In this document: one piece after another, positions 28,315 through 37,800 of the stretch | Layout of the letters: each line of letters begins with the position of its first letter | How positions within the stretch are numbered: position 1 is the stretch's first letter | Assembly: GCA_030066195.1 (NCBI GenBank) | Contig: JASJCB010000043.1 | Location: 29,817-93,816 of the forward strand | Source: Acidobacteriota bacterium | Lineage (GTDB): Bacteria > Acidobacteriota > Holophagae > Acanthopleuribacterales > Acanthopleuribacteraceae | Direction: 5' to 3' | DNA: 64,000 nucleotides | The notes under the pieces: model-generated | What the model saw: the letters and a program-made list of their open reading frames with translations, nothing else | Told to the model about the DNA's origin: nothing | The model's database searches: none | Program-made: the position numbers and the translations under genes

Positions 28315-30315
28315 ATGCAGGTATTTCTTTCTTATAGCCATAGTGACCTGGAGAAAGCCGAAAGATTACATGATGATCTGGTGGCTGCCGGTATTTCTGT
28401 CTGGTGGAATCGCGATATTCTCCCCGGCCAGGATCGGAAAGTGGAGATAAAGCGTGCGGTGAGACGATCCGAGTTCAGTATTGTCTGCTTCTCAGAAAAC
28501 CAAAACGTGCTTTTTTACGATGAGCTGAAAAGTGCTGTTCAATACCAAAGAGGCCTTTCTCCCGGAAGTATTTTCATCATTCCAGTCAGGTTTTCCAATG
28601 CAAAAATCCCCAGGATAGCCGTCGATTCAATAGGAACATACCTGTCCGACCTTCTCTGGGTTGACATGGGCCGGGAGGAACAATGGGAGACAGGCATGCA
28701 ATTAATCCTGAGATCCCTTTCCGCCATACCTTCTCTCCACACCCAAGAAAAACCCAAGAAAAAAAACGCGTACTTTTTTGCCCCGCACATGATTCCAAAG
28801 GTCGATTCATTTACCCAGGCCGTCTCCTGGGGCGGGTCACTTATAAATAAATTCCAGCAGGAAGAACTCTACCTTACCGACATCCGCCGTCAAAAAGACG
28901 CGGAGCGTTGGTTCCTCCAAATCAAACTCCCCGCGCAACTGGTCGAGGAATACGGCACCGCACCTGAAGCCCTCATTCTGGCCACACCGGAAGCGGTTCA
29001 CGGCAAGGACCTACGCGAGGCAAAATACGAGTTACTGCGTCGCGAATTCGAGCTGGACCGCGACCTGTTGATCATTGCCGACGGCAAACCCGACCTGGAA
29101 AAACGCCTGGATCAAATCTTCCCTCTTTGGGGCCAGTGGATTCCCTGGGGCCCTCAAAACGGTGTGTTTCCCGCCCTGGCCGATTGCTTCAGCGGCCATG
29201 CAACCGGGCATGACATCTTCGATGAGCGGCATCCCGTTCGAGGCCGGCAGGTCTTCGGTCGTGATGAGATGGTGACCAATCTCATCCGCCATATTCGCCG
29301 GGGAGGCGCCGCCGGTGTTTTCGGTCTCCGTAAGGTAGGTAAAACCACCACGGTCAGAGCTGCAACCGATAAACTGGATCCTCCCGTCGGCGGTAACGTG
29401 ATTGTACCCGTGGCCTGGTTGGATGCAGAACGTGTCTATGAAAGAACCCTGGACGGCCTGGTTACCCGCTTGTTGGATACCATGGAAACCAAACTGGTTC
29501 GCGAGCATCTATACGACTTGCCGGTTCCCCGGGAGGGCGAACCCTTAAACCGATTGGATCGTTACCTGACCACCATCTTACAAGAACTGCCCACCCCGTT
29601 GTGCCTGGTTATCGATGAGTACGACTACCTGTTTGAAGGTAGCGGCGGTATGCCCGGCGTCGCCGGTATCGGCTCCTTTTTCAACTTGATCCGCGGTCAC
29701 GCACAGGAGACGAGTCAACTGTCTTTGGTTCTTATCGGAAGAGATCCCGGTCATTTAGATCAGCCGCTGATGGACGGCCGGCCCAATCCCCTTTTAGGTT
29801 GGTTCGCGGATTACTGGCCGGGACCCCTGAACGCGGTACACGCCGAACAGCTATTGACAGGCCTGGGGCGGCGCATTCGCCTGAAAACCGGCCCGAAAAC
29901 GATCAGGGAAGCATACTTATGGAGCGGCGGGCACCCCATGTTGCTGCGCCAGTTCGGCTCGACCCTGGTAGACCTGGCTGATCGAACCGGGCCCCAACCC
30001 ATGGTGACCGATCCCCTGATTACCAAGGCGGCCGATGCCTATTTGGAACGAAATGCGGTCACCACCATTTGTCGCGAGGTCTACCACCTTTTAAGCACTC
30101 GTTACCCCCGTGCGGCCGAATTGACAGCCGAGTTGGTCAACATACCGGACGACGGCTTGCAGAGCCGCCTGGCAAAGATCGGTTCCAACGAGGCACTGCT
30201 GCTTCTGAAGCGATTCGGGCTGTTGATCGAACATGACGCACAAGTCATGATACCCCGTGTCTTCCGCTGGTACTTCACGGCCATGACCGGTCGGTCCCGG
30301 AGACAGTCGGCATGA
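28315..30315 (+). CDS. TIR domain-ATPase (STAND/ORC-like) protein
   Basis: 666 residues; the ATG at 28315 is preferred over an in-frame GTG at 28300. Residues 1-140 are a TIR domain (MQVFLSYSHSDLEKAERL, ISVWWNRDILPGQD, SEFSIVCFSENQN); E70 in FYDEL is at the position of the catalytic Glu of NAD-cleaving TIRs. Residues 150-300 are an unrecognised alpha/beta region. Residues 310-600 are an AAA/STAND-type ATPase with Walker A GLRKVGKTT (K343) and Walker B LCLVIDEYD (D434, E435). A winged-helix-like end follows. It is the first gene of a three-gene overlapping unit. By analogy with TIR-STAND immune proteins, it may sense something through the ATPase and deplete NAD. Confidence 0.9.
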   Translation: MQVFLSYSHSDLEKAERLHDDLVAAGISVWWNRDILPGQDRKVEIKRAVRRSEFSIVCFSENQNVLFYDELKSAVQYQRGLSPGSIFIIPVRFSNAKIPRIAVDSIGTYLSDLLWVDMGREEQWETGMQLILRSLSAIPSLHTQEKPKKKNAYFFAPHMIPKVDSFTQAVSWGGSLINKFQQEELYLTDIRRQKDAERWFLQIKLPAQLVEEYGTAPEALILATPEAVHGKDLREAKYELLRREFELDRDLLIIADGKPDLEKRLDQIFPLWGQWIPWGPQNGVFPALADCFSGHATGHDIFDERHPVRGRQVFGRDEMVTNLIRHIRRGGAAGVFGLRKVGKTTTVRAATDKLDPPVGGNVIVPVAWLDAERVYERTLDGLVTRLLDTMETKLVREHLYDLPVPREGEPLNRLDRYLTTILQELPTPLCLVIDEYDYLFEGSGGMPGVAGIGSFFNLIRGHAQETSQLSLVLIGRDPGHLDQPLMDGRPNPLLGWFADYWPGPLNAVHAEQLLTGLGRRIRLKTGPKTIREAYLWSGGHPMLLRQFGSTLVDLADRTGPQPMVTDPLITKAADAYLERNAVTTICREVYHLLSTRYPRAAELTAELVNIPDDGLQSRLAKIGSNEALLLLKRFGLLIEHDAQVMIPRVFRWYFTAMTGRSRRQSA

Positions 30316-31148
30316 CCGGAAATCCCTACAATTGGCAAAAACACACACCTAAAATTCTCATCGAACGTCCTCAGATGGAAACCGCCGTCGATTTGCTCCG
30401 GCAAGGAGGAAGCGCTTACATTCTGGCCGGCAGGGGAATGGGCAAAAGTGTGTTCCTTCACCAAATCGAGAAGGAAATGAAAGCCCGCTTCGACGTTCGC
30501 GTAATACGGATTGCCTCGCCCCCGTTGGAGATGACCGTCCGCGGCTACTTGAAAATGGTAGCGCGTCATATGAGGTTGTCGGAGGACTTCATGGACCTGC
30601 GAGAACTGTTCGACGCCTATTTCAACGGGCCTGACGCCGCCTCGGGGATTGTCTTGCTCTTTGACGAATATGACCGCTATGCTCACCCGCTTCAGGCCGA
30701 GGGGAACCACCCGGGCCGCGCCTTTTTCAGTAATCTGGAAGCGGCGCATCGAGATTTCGAATCCAATCTCGGCATCATCGCCGCCGGCGGAATCGGCGTT
30801 TATGTGTTTCGTGATGTACTTGGCTCGCCCTTCATTTCCCGAGCAGAAGAAATCTTGCTCTCCCCGTTTTCCAGGGAAGACCTTTTGAAACTTTCCTCAC
30901 CGTTCCACGAGCAGGGGCAGCCGTTATCCGAGGAAGTGGTCGATGCGCTTTTTCTGGCTTCGGGCGGCAATCCCGCCCTGGTTACCTATGGCTTGCAGAA
31001 AGCGTGGGATATAACGCAACTTACCGCCCGTCACGTAGGTGAGCTTTTTTCGTCTTTTCAAAGTAAACATAGGGAATTCATCCGCGATATTCATCATTCC
31101 TTTGCCGACCCCAAGCTGTCCCGTGCACCGCAAAGAGTATGGCTATGA
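30312..31148 (+). CDS. AAA ATPase, core without its winged-helix end
   Basis: 278 residues, ATG overlapping the previous stop (ATGA). Walker A AGRGMGKS (K45) and Walker B IVLLFDEYD (D118, E119) are intact, followed by sensor-like NLGIIAAGG and a helical lid (SGGNPALVTYGLQKAW). The frame ends at RAPQRVWL, exactly where relatives continue into a winged helix. That continuation (IHRSEAPIPRGELIEAC) is the start of the next gene in another frame. The protein is probably made separately and works as a complex with the nuclease subunit encoded next. Confidence 0.88.
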   Translation: MTGNPYNWQKHTPKILIERPQMETAVDLLRQGGSAYILAGRGMGKSVFLHQIEKEMKARFDVRVIRIASPPLEMTVRGYLKMVARHMRLSEDFMDLRELFDAYFNGPDAASGIVLLFDEYDRYAHPLQAEGNHPGRAFFSNLEAAHRDFESNLGIIAAGGIGVYVFRDVLGSPFISRAEEILLSPFSREDLLKLSSPFHEQGQPLSEEVVDALFLASGGNPALVTYGLQKAWDITQLTARHVGELFSSFQSKHREFIRDIHHSFADPKLSRAPQRVWL

Positions 31149-31903
31149 TTCACCGGTCCGAAGCGCCGATTCCCCGCGGGGAATTGATCGAGGCTTGCGT
31201 GCCCGCGGATTCTGATTTGCTGCCGATTGATTTCGTCGATGTTTTGACTCTTTTGGAGGCTTCCGGTTTGGTGCGGACTTACGGTACGCCGAGGTCCGAT
31301 GATCCGGTCCATGTCAAACCGGTTACCGGCATCTTGAACCTACCCCATGAATCCTCATCACCCTCGACTCAGGATTACCGGCAGATCTTGTTGGATGATT
31401 TATTTCTCTTAATCAGCAGGCTCCATGCATCGAGCGCGGACTTCTTCAGACCGGGTTCCGGCGGCTCCGGCAAACAATTGGTTCCCGAACCCGTCTTCTC
31501 CGCCTTCCTGGCGATGGGTCTGGAATTCATGGGATGGCAGTCGGACCGGGAGGCCCAGCAGGTATCAGGAAGGACCGACATCAAATTACGCCGCCCTGGA
31601 ATGAACGGACTCGGCATCATCGAGGTCAAAATATGGGGGCGTAACGATTACCGGGACATTCATAAACAAGTCGAAAGCTATTGGTCCCAGGATACAAAAG
31701 CGGCGGTTGCCATTACCCTTACCGACAAGGAAATAAAGGATTGGAAGAGTCGTTACGTCACGGCATGTCTGGCAAATATCAAGGCGAAACAGCTACCGGA
31801 ACACTTCCCTCTGGCAGGAAGCTTCGAGTGTGATACAGCCGTGGGTGAAAGGGGATCGGCGATCATCGATCATTTATTGTTACGCTTGCCGAGAGATCAT
31901 TGA
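31139..31903 (+). CDS. Winged-helix/PD-(D/E)XK nuclease-like subunit
   Basis: 254 residues from the ATG at 31139; an ATG at 31145 that overlaps the previous stop as ATGA is equally possible. Residues 1-65 look like a winged helix completing the ATPase upstream. Residues 78-250 have the PD-(D/E)XK order: helix with PEPVFSAFL (E118), GRTDIKL (D147), then GIIEVKIWG (E162, K164), and a following helix with Q177 and SYW. This is the architecture of the ATPase-nuclease pairs in DUF1703-like families. It should cut nucleic acid if the fold is active. It is the last gene of the TIR/ATPase/nuclease unit. Confidence 0.85.
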   Translation: MAMIHRSEAPIPRGELIEACVPADSDLLPIDFVDVLTLLEASGLVRTYGTPRSDDPVHVKPVTGILNLPHESSSPSTQDYRQILLDDLFLLISRLHASSADFFRPGSGGSGKQLVPEPVFSAFLAMGLEFMGWQSDREAQQVSGRTDIKLRRPGMNGLGIIEVKIWGRNDYRDIHKQVESYWSQDTKAAVAITLTDKEIKDWKSRYVTACLANIKAKQLPEHFPLAGSFECDTAVGERGSAIIDHLLLRLPRDH

Positions 31904-32013
31904 CAGGACCTTTTAGGTACATCGATTCATGAGTTTGAGGTGGTCCCGATATCATTCCCGGTAGCCGACGCACGCTACGGCGCGACAGACCCGCGCCTCG
32001 CGGGCTGCAAGCC

Positions 32014-32042
32014 GCCCATTTCGCCGGGAGGCGAAATTGGGC
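32014..32042. repeat. Imperfect hairpin after the TIR operon
   Basis: GCCCATTTCGCC (32014-32025) pairs with GGCGAAATTGGGC (32030-32042) apart from one bulged base; the loop is GGGA. It lies 110 bases after the nuclease stop and may be a transcription terminator or a dispersed palindrome. Confidence 0.5.
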
Positions 32043-32092
32043 AGTTCGTGCTTTCAATCGACAAATACCAAAAGGATATACAAGCCAATACA

Positions 32093-32138
32093 GAACAAGC
32101 ATTCAGCCCTCCGCGCGCTCCGGGCTAAATGCTTGTTC
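32093..32138. terminator. 17-bp stem hairpin between transcription units
   Basis: GAACAAGCATTCAGCCC (32093-32109) pairs with GGGCTAAATGCTTGTTC (32122-32138) with a single mismatch; the loop has 12 bases. No T-run follows. The 415-base gap between 31904 and 32318 holds this hairpin and the one at 32014 and nothing else that I recognise. Confidence 0.5.
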
Positions 32139-32318
32139 GGGAACAATTTGCATAACCGGCAACAATTTTAACTCAGGGCCGCCTAAAACCCCAATCTCCG
32201 CCTCGACGCATTAGATCGCCGGCCCGGAAACCTAAACCCCTGTCCACGGATGCTTGTTATGCTAGAATTCGCCTGGAATTGGAATATATAACGACGATTA
32301 TTTGGTTATCAGGGTTTT

Positions 32319-34118
32319 ATGTCCGAGAATTGGATAAATTTTAAAGATTATGCTCTTCACAAGCAGGTGGTTCGAATCTGGGAAGCCGGACAGACGGGCA
32401 CCCTCAACTGCCGGCTGAAAGGATATATTAAAACACTTTATTTCCAGTCAGGTACTGTCACTTTTGCCACTTCTGATGATCCGCAAGACAGTCTCGTTCA
32501 AGTTCTGATCGATCAGGGCCGGTTCAACGAGGGCCGATTCGGATCTATCCTACCCAATTTCAACAATGAGCTTTCAATCGGCAGGAACCTGGTCGAAACG
32601 GGCCTGATTTCTCAACAGGAGTTGGTCGAGGGAACTGAGAAACAGGTATTCCGCATATTCAAGCATACGATCAATATACAGGAAGGTCGTTTTAATTTTA
32701 AGAAGGAAGACCTTCCCAAAGATATGATCGCCTTGCCGCTCTCTTTCCCGGAAAAAATTTTCGAAGCGGTTCTCCCCATGGAAGACAGGGCTTGGATCTC
32801 CAATTACTTCCCAATCGATTTCACCCCTGAGAAGAATGAGGAGAAACCTATCGATTTTGCCAAGGTCAAGATAGGGCGCTTCGCGGAGCCCACCTTCAAG
32901 CTCATTGACGGGGAAAGACAATACCAGCAACTTCTTTTAGAGGTCGACATCAGCTGTTTTCTTCTTCTCAAATTCCTTTATGCGTTGAGCTTTTCGGGTT
33001 ATATCTCGATTCATTATCCTGAAGTTCAGGGGGATATATTCGATGGGGACAGCGGAGGTGTGACCGGCCGGGAATCCGTCGGATCTCAGGTCAGGCCGTT
33101 ACTGAATCTTGATCGGTTGGGTCTGGAAATCGGTTATGGGCTCATCCCCCTGGTAGATACTGAGAACGACGGCAATATCTTGGAGAGGCTTCATTCCCTT
33201 CGTCGTCAGTTAGCCGTGGAACTGGGCATTGTGGTCCCACCGATCCGAATTCGGGATAATTTGGAATTGAAACCCAACCATTACGCCCTGTTACTCAAGG
33301 GGGTAACCGTGGGAAGCGGACAACTGATGCTCAAACATTTGCTTGCCATAAACCCGGGCGCCGCCGTCGGCGAGTTGGACGGCGTCTTCACCAAGGAACC
33401 CGCCTTTGGTCTGGACGGCTATTGGATCTCCGAGTCACAAGAGGAACATGCACAAAGCCTGGGCTACACCGTTGTCAACCTACAGACCGTCATCATCACC
33501 CATCTGAGTGAAATCATCAAGCGTCATTACCACAAACTGTTGGGACGGCAGGAGACCCATTTTTTAATCGAAAACCTGGCGAGAACCCACCCGAAAATCG
33601 TGGAAGATCTCATCCCCAACATCCTGCCTTTGGGGACTGTGCAGAAAGTGTTGCAGAACCTCCTGGCCGAGAGAGTTTCCATTCGTGACCTACTCAGTAT
33701 TCTAGAGTCGCTGGCAGAGCACGGCGTGGAGGAAAAAGACTCTTGGATGCTTTCCGAGTTAGTGCGCCGGGACATCGCACGCACGATTACCAATCCCTAC
33801 CTCAATGAAGACGGCGACCTTCATGTTATGACCCTCAACTCGGATTTGGAAGGTACCCTGAGTAACGCTATTCGTCAATCCGGCTCTGAATTTCTTGTTA
33901 TCCTTGATTCAAAAATGTCTCAGCTTTTAGTAGATCAGCTACATAGCGTTATAGCGTCTTCCAGCTTTGGCATTCAACTGGTTCTCCTTGTAAGCCCCGC
34001 ATTGCGAAGACCACTGCGGAAACTGGTCGAAAAGGTTTTACCGGATCTGGTGATATTAAGCCAGGCTGAAATTGCGAATGACATTAATGTTGTCATGATA
34101 GGGGAGATAAATATGTGA
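32319..34118 (+). CDS. PATAN/DUF4388-like domain fused to soluble FlhA-type export domain
   Basis: 599 residues with a weak AGGG site. Residues 1-150 resemble the PATAN/DUF4388 fold: GTLNCRLKGYIKTLYFQSGTVTFATS, SIGRNLVETGLISQQEL, GRFNFKKEDLP. From about residue 255 the protein follows the cytoplasmic domain of FlhA/type III export gates: LGLEIGYGLIPLVD, RRQLAVELGIVVPPIRIRDN, TKEPAFGLDGYWI, GYTVVNLQTVIITHLSEIIK, HYHKLLGRQE, THPKIVEDLIPNILPLG, VQKVLQNLLAERVSIRDL. The eight membrane helices and FHIPEP region of a real FlhA are absent, and no flagellar or injectisome gene is nearby. It is presumably a regulator or a chaperone-docking platform for export substrates. A standard FlhA is about 690 residues. 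Confidence 0.9.
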   Translation: MSENWINFKDYALHKQVVRIWEAGQTGTLNCRLKGYIKTLYFQSGTVTFATSDDPQDSLVQVLIDQGRFNEGRFGSILPNFNNELSIGRNLVETGLISQQELVEGTEKQVFRIFKHTINIQEGRFNFKKEDLPKDMIALPLSFPEKIFEAVLPMEDRAWISNYFPIDFTPEKNEEKPIDFAKVKIGRFAEPTFKLIDGERQYQQLLLEVDISCFLLLKFLYALSFSGYISIHYPEVQGDIFDGDSGGVTGRESVGSQVRPLLNLDRLGLEIGYGLIPLVDTENDGNILERLHSLRRQLAVELGIVVPPIRIRDNLELKPNHYALLLKGVTVGSGQLMLKHLLAINPGAAVGELDGVFTKEPAFGLDGYWISESQEEHAQSLGYTVVNLQTVIITHLSEIIKRHYHKLLGRQETHFLIENLARTHPKIVEDLIPNILPLGTVQKVLQNLLAERVSIRDLLSILESLAEHGVEEKDSWMLSELVRRDIARTITNPYLNEDGDLHVMTLNSDLEGTLSNAIRQSGSEFLVILDSKMSQLLVDQLHSVIASSSFGIQLVLLVSPALRRPLRKLVEKVLPDLVILSQAEIANDINVVMIGEINM

Positions 34119-34297
34119 GACCTCAAGGACTCCCATACCCTATCACCCCAATCGACTCAGAAAAAACTACGATCACCCTTTTCCATGTAGTCACCTTGTG
34201 ACAACATTATTACTTAATAGGATGGACAACATACAAATCGCCGTAAAGGTTTTCCGCACACTTTACAATTAAAATCAGCCATGGCGAGGAGGAATGA

Positions 34298-34585
34298 ATG
34301 AAGAAAATAAAAACGAGTATAGCTATAGTTGACCATTTATATTCGGTGTTCATGATGATTACACCCATCGCCTTATTGGGAGTTTGTTTAGAATGGGGTT
34401 GGAATAAATTCATATCCGACTTTGCACCAGGACTAGTCAGCTCCAACGATTTGAGTAATGATGTACCAACCATAGATTTTATTTTTGTGGTGGCAATGGG
34501 GTATCTTTTTGTTTTGAGCTTCAAATTGTCGTGGGCACTTTTTCAAGAAGTTAGGACGAAATTAAAAGATGAAGAATGGACCTGA
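34298..34585 (+). CDS. Small two-helix membrane protein
   Basis: 95 residues; GAGGAGG lies 5 bases before the ATG. Two hydrophobic segments, about residues 15-33 (YSVFMMITPIALLGVCLEW) and 60-82 (IDFIFVVAMGYLFVLSF), with a polar loop between them and a charged C-terminus (EVRTKLKDEEWT). No family recognised. The gene stands alone, about 180 bases after the FlhA-like gene and convergent with the astacin gene. The lower G+C of this stretch compared with its neighbours may indicate separate origin. Confidence 0.7.
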   Translation: MKKIKTSIAIVDHLYSVFMMITPIALLGVCLEWGWNKFISDFAPGLVSSNDLSNDVPTIDFIFVVAMGYLFVLSFKLSWALFQEVRTKLKDEEWT

Positions 34586-34809
34586 ACCAGAAACTCCTGA
34601 TTGACCATGTTTATAAGGGCCTCCCATTTAGCGTTTAGCTATCGGGCTCAGCCATCCTTGATTTAGAATCCGAAATCGATTGCCCCGAATGTGGGCCCTG
34701 TTTGGCCCTGTTTCCACCCTTGGGTTATGACCTTCATGATTGACCGTGTTTAGTTCAACCGATACATGGCGCCGGCGCCTCCTTTTCAATATACACGCGG
34801 CCCGGCAGG

Positions 34810-37800
34810 CTACTCGATCACCCGGGGGGCGTAGGCCGTGTAGGCAGCGAGGCCTTTGGGGCCGCCGATGACGGCCAGGCCCGCTACTTCTCGGGGGGCT
34901 TCGATGCGGATGTAGCCTATTTCGGCGTTGTCCGGTAAATCTTCCGGCGTCAGCCAGCCTGCTTCGCCGTATGCCGGTTTGGTCAGGTTGGTCTGGATGC
35001 CGATGTTGTGCTCACGGTTTGCCAGTTCGTTGCCGTCCGCGTCGTAGGCGAAGGCGGTGAGGATCATAAAGCGTCGTCTGGGGTTGGTGATCGTCAGTTC
35101 TTGGGGAATCTCCGGGGCCGTTAACGGGAAGTACAGTTGTCTGCCGATTGTGCCCGGGTCGGCGGCTTCGACGGCGGCCATGGCGTCGGCGTCGTGGTAG
35201 CCGTACAGCAGCATGGCGGCCAGGGGTTTCAAACTGTATACCTCGATCCACGCCGGGTCGCGGCCTTCCGGCAGGTTGGCAAAGAGGTGCGCGGCCTGGC
35301 GCACCTCGTTGCCGTGCGGCGGCAGGTTCAGCGAAACTACGTCCACTTCGCCTTCCTCGTCATAGGCTAAAAGCGCCACATTGGCGTGTTCGTCGTTGGG
35401 ATTGGCCAGGCTGACACCGGTCCAGCGGTTGGGATCGCGGGTGACAAAGGGTAGGTAGAGTTCCTGGGAAGTCCAATTTCGGCGACGGTAGGGCAAGGCG
35501 GCGATGCCTTTGCCCAGGCGGTGTTCGTAGGTGACCATCCCCTGGTGTTCGCCGGCGGCGATTTGCGGCAGGGCGCTGTTGTTGAGCACCGCCGGTCCCA
35601 GGCCGCCCCACAGGTCCAGGCTCAGGTTGCGGCCCGGGGACAGGGTGCCGGTCAGCCGGTGATCGGCGGGATCGGTCTTTTCGGCCTGTACTTGCGAGGT
35701 GGTGATGGTCAGGTCGGTCGTCTCCTCGCCGCTTGCCACCGTGTGCAGCCTCGTGCGGAAGTGGCGCACGTCCCGGGCCAGGTGCGGGACAAAGGTGGCG
35801 TCGCCGGGGAAGACGCTGCCTTGCAGGGCGAACCGCCGGCCGTTATCGCCCTCGAAGAACAGGACCGCGGCCAGGTCGACGGGGCTTTCTATCTTCAGCG
35901 CATGCACATCCTCGTTTTCCAGGCTGATCGAGAGGCTGCCCTTGGGTACGACGCTGACGGTTTCCCGGCTCAGTAATTCCTCGGCGCCGTGGATATCCAG
36001 GGTCAGGTCCACCGGCGCGTCGCCATCTTCCACAGCGATCAGGTGCAGAGTGTAACGACCCCGGTAGCCGTTCAGACCGGTAAACCAGGTTGCGCCCGCG
36101 CAGTCGAGAACGGGCTCCTCGGTAGCGCTCAAATCGACGAATTGCCGCTTGTGCCACATATCGGAAACAAGCGGGCAGCTGTCCTTGCCGAAGTCGTGGT
36201 CCCACAGGACCAGGTTATAGAGATTCAGGTTGGCGCTGACATCGGGCACCCGGGTGAACCGGTTTTGCGCGGCCAGAACCAGCAGCAGGTCGGGCAGGCC
36301 GCTTAGGTCCGGCATCTCGGTCAGCAGGTTGGTTTCCAGGGTCAGGTAGTTCAGGCTGCCGGACAAGGTCCCCACATGCGTGATCCGGTTCCGCTGCATG
36401 GTCAGCGAGAACAGATTGTCCATATGGGCCGTGGACGGGAAGGAGGTCAACTGATTATCGCCTGCCGACAAATAGATCAGCCGGCCCAGGTGTTCCAATC
36501 CGGGCAGTTCGGTCAGTTGATTGTCAGTGACGTCCAACTCGTAGAGTTTGGGCCAGGCGCCCAGGTCGGGCAGTTCGGTCAAACCGCCGGAGGCCAGGCG
36601 CAGGTGCCGCAGGTTGGAAAAATGATGCATGCCCGTCAGGCCGGGAAGGGTCCGGTCGGATCGGTTGCTGTTGTCGAAGGTATAGGCGAGTTGCGCTTCG
36701 ACGGTGTTCAGTTGCCCGTCGTCGTTGCGATCGTAGAACCTGATGAAATCGGCATAGAGCGCGGGCTCAAATTCCTCGGCCGGAATGATGTCCTGGCCGA
36801 AACAGTCCAACTCGCCCCCTCCGGCAGCGGGTTGATAGAGCACGGTCTTCCCGTCCTGTTCCGCCGTGACGATGTCATAGCAGGCATCCAAGGCCAGCGG
36901 GTTGCCGCGTACGTCCACATGGTTCAAAAGATAGGGCAGTTTTTCGGGAATGCCCGTCAGGCCCTCCCCGCCGGCGACCAGGGTGGTGAGGCCGGTCATG
37001 AACTGAATGCCCTCTAAACTTTGGATCTCTTCGTGGCCCGGCGTGGTGATTTCGGTGATGAAACTGGCTTCGTAAGTGTCCAGCGTGCCGCTGCCGTCCA
37101 GGTCATACTGTCCGACCAGAAAGCTTGCAAAGGCCGTGTCGGGGACGGGGACGGGCCGTGCGCCGAAGTGTATGGTCAGATCCCGGATATCCAGCGGGCT
37201 CAGGTAGGCGCGCTGGCCCATATCGAAATACCGGTCCTCGTATTCGGGTTTGGGCTCGATGGTCAGGCCCCCGATCGAAAAAGCGATGCCGGGATAGTGC
37301 ATGATGGAGGCAAAGTCGTAGGGCGTGCGGCTGTCCGTGGGGAAAATTTCGAACTGTCTTTCCAGGCCCGGCTGGATGTTCTGCCAGTGAATCACCACGT
37401 AGTCGTCGCGGTCGGCGCGGGTGTGTTCGTGCACGAAACCCAGGGCATGGAACATCTCGTGCGCAATCACATAGCGGCGGTCCCAACTGGTGATGCTCAA
37501 AAACTGATGACCGCCCAGGTAGCCCAGTTCAGACCAGTTGCCGTCGCCGCTGATGACGTGGATGTAACCGGGCATCGCGGCGCGTTCCTCGGCGCCGATT
37601 TCGAAGAAGGACAGGTCGGCGACGGTTTCCAGTTCGTTCATTACTTCTCTGAAGAGAGCGCGGTTACCTTGTGAGACATTGCTGTCGAAATAATAGTAGA
37701 TCCGGTCATCCGGCCAGGTGACGGTGGTAAACCCTTTAGATTGAACCCGGGCCGTGGAAAAGCGCATGTCGCCGATGAAGAAGTGTTCGGAACCGTTCTT

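Noticed and set aside
32319..34118. Flagellar FlhA gene
   Set aside because: No transmembrane helices, no FHIPEP region and no flagellar neighbours; only the cytoplasmic domain is present.
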